64,000 bases of DNA from Selaginella moellendorffii (taxonomy: Eukaryota; Streptophyta; Lycopodiopsida; Selaginellales; Selaginellaceae), in the NCBI RefSeq assembly GCF_000143415.4, contig NW_003314309.1:867827-931826 (forward strand), given 5' to 3'. Under the pieces are notes generated by a model that was not told the DNA's origin, did not search any database, and worked only from the letters and a program-made list of their open reading frames with translations. Positions 56,751-64,000 of the stretch are shown here, piece by piece. A program made the position numbers and the translations under genes. The first letter of the stretch is position 1. Each line of letters opens with the position of its first letter.

Positions 56751-59700
56751 ATGGAAGAAGGCGATAGGAAGACTTACGGCCTCGCCAATACCGCGCACAC
56801 GGAGATTGCGCAGTCGCTGCCGCTGCCGAGCCTTCCAATCGGGTTTGGAGCGACGAGCCAGGGATTATCGCTGTTTGAGGAGAATGAGCATGCAGCGCGG
56901 CTCCAGGGTGCTAGAGATGCCGCGATCATGTCCAAGGCCGGGAAAATTGCGGAGCTTCTCGCCAATACCGACTCGAGCTACATGTAAGTCGAAAGAGTCG
57001 AGATTATAATCCCTTCTATCTCTTGTCGATCGTATTTCCAGCACCTTGAAAGACGAGACATCGATTCCGCCCGTTGTGGCAGAGCCTGGAAGCTTGGCGG
57101 CCGCTGTTCTTAAGTTTAATCCCCAAGCATTTAGTTGCCGTTCTTCAGGTATTTTCCTTTTCCATTTTTCTCTCTTCCTTTTTTGGAATGCTTTCACTGA
57201 GCTCCCGTCTCCACAGCTCCCTTGAAAGCTGAGGTGCCTAAAGCGAAGTCACAGCCATCATCTTTCGCAGCACGTACAGGACCTTTGCAAAACTCAGAGG
57301 TAACAGTACTGCTTGTTAGATAGTCACGTTATAAAACATCAGTGCTTCAGGATCACGAAGAGCAGTCTACCGTAAAAAAGCCCAGGCTAAAGCGTAAGCA
57401 CCAGCATGATGCGGATCATCAAGGCAAAGAAAAGCGGGCGGCAGATTCTGGACGTCGTGAACCGAAACAAAGTGAGTACCTGTTTAGAGCAGCAGTGTAT
57501 CAAGTGGTTTACGTGCAAAAATGCAGATGGTATCACCAGTGGAATATGTGAGCTTTTGAACGAGTTCCTTGAGAGGTCAGACACTCATGGTGATCCTGAC
57601 GGTGAAGAGGAAGGAACGACCCTGTCCCTCCAAGAGATGAAATCAATCTCGGAGGAGATCACCTCACTTCATGCAAAGGCTGCTGTGTCTAAGATCCCTT
57701 CCGAGCGGCTTATCAAGCTTTTAAATTTTCTGGACCGGCACGTCAGGCATGCTCATTTGAAGGAAATAGACGAAGGAGATGACGTAAGTTTATCTTTGCA
57801 CAATATTGCGTACTGAACGACGTTTATTCAGGTAGAGTCCGACAATTTTGAGATTGTCATGACCGCGTTAGAGGCGGTTCAAGTAACATTGATGATCATG
57901 TCCTCTCCTAAAATGCCCAAGCAGATTTACAAGGAAGAGGTGACTATCTTTAATCCTATTGGCTACTCTCACTTACGCATTTGGGCAGGTCATCGATAGA
58001 ATCATAGAGTTCACGCGGTATCAGATTGTCCATAGTGTTTTTACGGCATATGATCCTCTTTACCGACAAGTTCATAAGAATGGTGGCGACGAAGATGAAG
58101 GTAACGCCTCGCTGTTTTCAGCAAGTTTTATTAAGATGGTTTACGCTTAGTGGACGAGGAAGAAGAAGATGAAGGAAAAAGGGGCAGGCGAAAGAGTCGA
58201 TCAGGGAAGCCTAAGAAACTGACATCCTCTAGGTGACCATTTAACTTGCATTTTCTTGTTCAATTATCATCATCTTTTGCTTTGCAGGGTGTCTACTGCT
58301 GTCTCTATAGTTCTTCATAAGCTGTGTAGCATACTTGCGCTTTTGAAGGACCTATTATCAGTGGAGAAACTTCTTGATAGTACCATTCTTCAACTAATGA
58401 AGACTGTTCTCGGCACGTTTGGTGTTGACAATATACAACTATTGCAGTTAAAAGCGATTGGCGTTGCCAGCATGGTGAGTCTTAGTTTTTGATTCAGGGA
58501 AACTATCTAATGCTTGTCCCTCAGGTTTTCAACATCTACCCGCAGCATCAGACGGTAATGATCGACGAGCTTTTGTCCATGTTATGGAAGCTCCCTTCTT
58601 CGAAAAAGAACCTGAGGACATATCATCTACCAGAGGAAGAACATAAGCAGATACAGATGCTAGTAGCATTACTTCTTCAACTGGTGCAGTGCAGCGTTGC
58701 TCTTCCGGAATTGAGAACTGGACAGGAGAAGGCCTCTACCGATACTAGAAAATGCTTTGAACCTGCAGTTAGCATATGCAATTACTTCTGGAGGAATGTC
58801 TTTCAACGATGGGCTGTGCCAAAGGCTCAAGAAGGTTCGGATGTCAAAGTAGTGATGGAGAACCTAGTATTGGATCTGTTGGCGACTATAAATGTTCCGG
58901 AATTTCCAGCTGCAAGCCTTCTCCTGCAGGTATATGACCATGTTTGTGTCTTAATCTAATCTGGATATATGCAGGTGCTTTGTGTGCTGCTTTTAGGCCC
59001 CGCAGGGGTAAAATCCAAAGATGTTCCAGTCCGGGTTTCTGCCATTGATATCCTCGGTCAAATTGCTGCACACTTGAAAAGAGATACGGTGGCTTATAGC
59101 AAAGATAACCTTTGGATACTACAGGAAACTCAGGAAGGTCCTAGCGGCTTCGCAAAAGATGTCTGTACAAGCTGTGGTCACTCGAAAGCCAATAAGTTCA
59201 TCCTGCGGTGTGACAGTTGCAAACGGTGGTTTCACGGAGATTGTGTCGGTGTTACTGGACAAGATCTTATTGGGAGAGGATGGTTTTGTCACTGCTGTCT
59301 CTGTAGAAACCAACTTGCTTCCTTCGACCCAGGATCGAGTGGAAAGTCCCATGATACTTACAAAGTTCCTGAAGATGGAGCAGTTATCGTTCAGCAGATT
59401 CTCTTGAATTTCTTACGGGAAACTGGTAGCGGAGACAACGTCTCTTTTTTCGCTCGGAGGTGGTTTTTCTTTTTTCTTTTGCTTTTATGACTGAAAGCTT
59501 TTGAAATTTGCAGATTTTATTTGTGCCTTTGGTACGGGTATGATCCGCAAGGGTTACAAAGTCTTGCTTTTTACCATTGGAGATGGGGATCGAAAGCTCC
59601 ACATCAGGACTTCGGAATTACGTCTAATGCCATTTCTCGAGACATCATTGTTCGCATAACTAGAGCACTGGGACAACAGAGGCCGCTAGCACGAGGATTT

Positions 59701-62700
59701 GATAGAATTTTGGAGCGGCTTCTGGTATATATAATTTTAATTGTTCTAGCGATTGATTCTCACCTTCTCTTTCTCAGGCAAGCCTGCAGGAAAATGCATC
59801 TAATCCTCGAGCAAAAGCTTTGAAAGCGGTAAGAATCATTTTAGTTGTGACAATGAAATTCATACAATGATTATGCAGGTTAGTGCAATCGTTGAAGTCG
59901 ATCCTGGAGTACTAGCTGATGAAAGAGTACAGAAAGCCGTTGAAGGCAGATTTATGGATTCGGCTATATCCGTGCGAGAAGCTGCGATGGAACTTGTTGG
60001 CCGCCACATTGTATCTCGTCCGGATGTAGCTATCAAGGTATACTGCCATGCTCGTGTTTTCATATTAACATGTTCTTTGCAGTACTTTGATCGGCTATCT
60101 GAGCGCATTATGGACACTGGTGTCAGTGTGAGGAAGCGGGTCATAAAAATTCTTCGTGATTTTTGCTTATTGGCGGGTGGATTTCCAAAAGCAACCGATG
60201 CATGCATCCGTGTTATTTCTCGAATCAATGATGATGAAGCCAGCATTCAGGTATGCATTTCCGATATATGCGAAATGCTAATATATGTTGCTTAGGATCT
60301 CGTGTGTAAGACATTTTATGAACTTTGGTTTGAAGAGCATCCTGGGCAGCAGACTCAGTTTGTTGCCGACGGAAGTATTGTCCCTTCTGAGATTGCTGAA
60401 CGCGTACAACAAATCGTGGATGTCTTAAAAAGTCTTCCAAACCATCAGCCGATAGTGATGATTATCAAGAGAAGCCTAACCTTAGATTTCATTCCTCAAG
60501 GTTCAAAGACGGCTGCTCCAACCAATATTTCTCAGGCTGCCGTGCGTAATCGATGCGAACTCATGTGCAAGTACCTTATGGAGTGCATCCTGAAGGTAAG
60601 TAGTTGAAATATTATGGATAGCTCTCTAACAGAGTATGCAGGCCGAAGAGACGTCCGAGGATTCAGAGGTTCAGGCGTTGCCTTATGTGTCAGCTTTGCA
60701 TGCATTCTGCATAGTTGATCCTACTCTTTGCGCACCTGCTTCTGATCCATCACGGTTTGCGGTAACCTTGCAGCCATATTTGAAAACACTGGTAATCTAT
60801 ATATTTACTAACATAGAAAACATGCGATTTAATCGTTTTATTGCAAACAGGCTGATAATCGCGATATAGCGCAGCTTTTGCAAAGCATTGTTTATGTAAT
60901 TGATACGGTTCTCCCGCTACTCAGAAGACCGCCTCAAAATCTCGTGGAAGAACTAGAGCGAGATCTGCGACAGCTCATTGTTCGGTATTCATTCTTAACC
61001 GTCGTTCATGCATGTATAAAGTAAGTTATTTCGGCTGTGGCAGCTGTAACTGCGGTTTTAATCCCGTGTTTGTGTTCAGATGTTTGGCTTCCTTGACAAA
61101 AATCTCTTCCAAGAAAGGAGTCGTGTTTGATTTCCTAGTCCGGCAATTCTACAAAGTTCTCGAGTCGTGGCAAAACAGTGAAATGATTCAAGAGAAGCCA
61201 GTAAGCATGAAGTTGCATACCGTTCTTCCTGATAATGTTTTTATGCTCCAGAACATTCTTCGTTCTTTGTTTTGCCTCGGGTTATTTGTCCGGTACGGAG
61301 CAGAGCTTATCGATGGCATGAATGACCACGATGTTACTATGAATAGCGTTTTAAATTTGTACACACACTACCTTCAAAGTGAAGATTTTGAAGTCAAGGT
61401 TAAGGCACTACAAGTAAGTATTTTCTCGTTATGGTTTTTATCTAACATCGGGGATAATAGGCGGCAGGATTTGTGTTTCTAGCGAGGCCAGATTTTATGA
61501 TGAACGAGAGCATTGGAAAGGTTTTGGGGGATTCATTGATTTCCAAAGCTGATACGCGATTGAAGGTTCGCACTTTTCATATATATGACTATTTAACCAG
61601 CTTAGCAAATGGTTAGATGCAAACTCTTCGGAACTTTTACGAGTATCTGCTCGACGTGGAAAAACAAATGGGATTGGCAAATGCGAAGGATGGCGAAAGC
61701 CGAGACGCTACAACAGCTGTTCCTATTGCGGCAGGGGCAGGCGATAGTAACATATGTGGGGGTATAATTCAGCTACATTGGGACCGTATCCTGGAAAGGT
61801 GTCTGGATAAAGATGAGCAGGTCAGGCAAGCTGCGATTAAGGTATGCCTTCTTAACTCTAGCGTTTGTGATCCTCATATTTCTGTGTTCAGGTTGTTGAT
61901 GCAGTTTTGCGTCAGGGTTTAGTTCATCCCATGACGTGCGTACCTCAGCTTATAGCACTTGAAGTAGACCAACAAGAAGGCATATCTAAGCTTGCTCATC
62001 GTTTGCTAAGCAATCTAAACGACAAGTAAGCTACTTTGGATTTGTATTGTTTGAGGCTCGGAGTTCACGTTTCTTTACAGATATCCATCGTTCTTTGAAA
62101 CTCGTCTTGGCGACGGATTGCAGTTGTCCTTCACCTTCATTCAGACTGGTGCAACACACGCTTCACGCGTGAAAAACAAAGTCGACCAAAACGAGGCTGC
62201 TTTTGCGCGCGCAGGAATTTCTCGTATATACAAGCTCATTCGGGGGTCGCGGAACTCAAGAAACAAGTTTTTGGCATCCGTAGTTCGCAAGTTCGACTGG
62301 ATAACATCACAAGCATCCACATCTTTTTTGATGTAAGTGTCTTCACAAGTGTATTTAATCGTGGTCCTTAATCACGATGTTGCAGGTATTGCACCGAGAT
62401 TCTTGTTTCATTGCCGTTCAATCTGCTGGAAGAACCTCTCTATTTGATATTCGCCATCAATCGCATTCTGCAAGTCCGAGCAGGTGACCTTGAGGCGAGC
62501 ATCAAAGCGGAGTTCCAACAGGAACCACTTTGTGGTTTGATGAAGCAAACCGCACCAGATGCAACAGAAGAAGGCACTTCAATTCAGGTTCCCCAAGAGG
62601 TGTTGAAACACCTACAGGTAATGTACCCTGAGCGACCCTGGCGTTCTAATCTTTTCCTTTCCAGGTTCAGTCCGATGGGGCAGTGGCGTTATCTTTGCTT

Positions 62701-63237
62701 TTAAAGATGAAAAGGCACTTGAAAATCACGTTTTGTCTTGACGATGCTCGGTGTCAGGTCCGTCTTCTTTTGCATTCCTACTTTAACTGACTTTCGCCAC
62801 GTTCAGGCCTTCCAACCCTCAGATCCTGTAAAGTCCGCGGAGGTAGTTTCAAGACAAGCCGCCAAAGACTTCGATTGTACTGACATCTTTGCTAAACAAC
62901 CGGAGAATGTGGCTGAAGTTGTACAACGCTATCAGGTGATTCCACACTTTTTATGTAAGCTTGTTCTGACTTTTATTTTCAGCTATTCAAATCTTTGCTA
63001 AAAGCTGACACAATGGACTACTCTGCTTATGCACCGCCTGCTTCAACGAGAAAGAGGGGTCGTTCCTCTGCAGCGGCGGATGGTCTTTACCAAGGCAACG
63101 GGCATGCCGGGAGTAAGCTGCGGAGGAAAAGTGCGCCTCCTGCTCCTGCTAGTGACGACGATGGAGATCCCGACGCGGAGGAAGAACATGGAAGAACGCC
63201 CTCAAAGCGAAGGAAAGGCAAGAGCAGAAAACCATAG
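56751..63237 (+). CDS. SCC2: Cohesin loader SCC2/NIPBL with plant PHD finger
   Basis: Roughly thirty exons with introns of about 50-60 bp encode some 1,550 residues, shorter than the about 1,850 of Arabidopsis SCC2. The start gives [24 protein letters not shown]-repeat text covers most of the protein, for example [40 protein letters not shown] and [20 protein letters not shown] helices. A PHD finger (C4HC3: [39 protein letters not shown]) lies at about 59160-59310. The end is basic (RRKGKSRKP), a likely nuclear signal. SCC2 loads cohesin onto chromosomes with SCC4 and is essential in plants. The PHD finger is a plant-specific addition that may read histone H3. Confidence 0.93.
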
Positions 63238-63513
63238 CTTTTCTCTCCTTTTCCTTTTTCCATCTCCACGATTTTGGCTGACTGTAACATACTTCTTTGC
63301 CTGAGAACCTCGCTCTCTAAAACTCCTCTCTTGTAAGTACCCCTCTTTTCCTCTTCCTACATTCTGACAGTTGTAAATCATTTCTTTTGTGGATACTCAC
63401 CATTGAATCATTGCAATGCAACCGGCAATCAATCGAGACAAAAAAGTGCGTCTTTCCTTCTTTCTATACATGTTGTGGGCTAACAAAATTGCTGTAGTGT
63501 GTCGCAGATAATT

Positions 63514-64000
63514 CTACCATAGGCCTAGGTGTTCCAGAACTCCGTGGTCCGAGTCTTCCGTCATTTGGATAGGAGGCAGAGGAGGCAATGGAGGCAGCAG
63601 CATGGCCATGGCAGCAAAATCTTCGTCAAGCTGGAGAGACCAGGTTCGTCGTAGCGAGGAAGGGGACGACTCCGAAAAGAGTAGAGGTGTGACAGGGGCT
63701 TCTTCTTCTTGGGCTTGCTTGGAGGAAGAAGCTAGAGGAACGGGCTTGCCAGTCACAGAAGCAGGACAGGAAAAGGTCCTCGGGGCCGCTTTCTTTTTTG
63801 CGGCGGCGGCAGCAGCAGCTTGGATATCTTTAGAGGAAGTGAGCTTCTTACCAGGGGAGATCACCGGTGGCGAGTCTGGGAAATTGAGCATCGCAGAGGG
63901 GCCTCTCAAGCAGAAGACAGCGTAGTCGTAGGCCTTGGCGGCCATCTCCGGTGTGGCAAAGGAACCAAGCCATATCCTGGAGCGCTTGCGGGGCTCTCGT
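63514..64000 (-). CDS. AP2/ERF transcription factor, 5' end beyond window
   Basis: The minus strand enters from the right edge inside an AP2 domain: [20 protein letters not shown] then [20 protein letters not shown] and FPDSPP. The WLG element, AYD and LNFP landmarks are present. The remaining about 120 residues are alanine- and serine-rich with acidic patches and end HLGLW. This tail looks like a DREB-type activation region. The N-terminal part of the AP2 domain, including the YRG element, lies outside the window, so subfamily cannot be fixed. Confidence 0.85.
   Translation of the reverse strand, partial: REPRKRSRIWLGSFATPEMAAKAYDYAVFCLRGPSAMLNFPDSPPVISPGKKLTSSKDIQAAAAAAAKKKAAPRTFSCPASVTGKPVPLASSSKQAQEEEAPVTPLLFSESSPSSLRRTWSLQLDEDFAAMAMLLPPLPPLPPIQMTEDSDHGVLEHLGLW

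Noticed and set aside
1..64000. CRISPR arrays, bacterial operons or ribosome-binding sites
   Set aside because: Introns and plant gene families show that this is nuclear plant DNA; no spaced direct-repeat array of the CRISPR type was seen.

Overview
The window is plant nuclear DNA, most consistent with a lycophyte close to Selaginella. The evidence is very short GT-AG introns (about 45-80 bp), tightly packed genes, several pentatricopeptide repeat (PPR) genes, plant-type LEUNIG, CLE, SCC2 and AP2 genes, and a ciliary enkurin-domain gene expected only in a plant with swimming sperm. The species call is inference. Function calls come from motif recognition, not database searches.

Left part (1 to about 12.6 kb) is a graveyard of retroelements. 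It holds an inverted LTR fragment at the edge, a Penelope-like reverse transcriptase relic (2.4-4.5 kb), a stop-riddled chimeric Ty3/gypsy element (6.3-11.2 kb) interrupted by a tRNA-like insert, and its 3' LTR. A three-copy tandem repeat then leads into a miniature LEUNIG-like WD40 gene (12.8-14.2 kb). After it come a Pif1/Helitron-type helicase remnant, a second dispersed repeat copy, an LTR-like segment and a PPR pseudogene.

Middle part (17.5-36.3 kb): an intact gene of about 44 exons for an ASCC3/DExH14-type tandem Ski2-like helicase, with a CLE-like relic just past its end. Then come an 876-base assembly gap, the 3' end of a nodulin-like MFS gene, and an opposite-strand gene with a Crinkler-like architecture (ubiquitin-like header, P-loop NTPase, PD-(D/E)XK-type nuclease). 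A rearranged Ty1/copia element and an intron-containing partial duplicate of the helicase 3' end follow. Next to that duplicate lie an apparently intact CLE peptide gene and an enkurin-domain gene.

Right part (36.4-64 kb) is dense housekeeping sequence: eIF2 beta, an IQ-motif kinesin, ribosomal protein eL32, a mitochondrial-looking PPR protein, a 2,532-residue armadillo-like/RING protein, a small predicted tail-anchored protein, a second PPR gene, the cohesin loader SCC2/NIPBL with its plant PHD finger, and a truncated AP2/ERF gene at the right edge. Three divergent gene pairs share 105-293 bp promoters with telo-box type AAACCCTA motifs.

The best candidates for unusual biology are the plant Crinkler-like NTPase-nuclease, the LEUNIG relative that keeps only the first 11 residues of its LUFS domain, the segmental duplication linking a helicase relic to CLE sequence, and the giant armadillo/RING protein.
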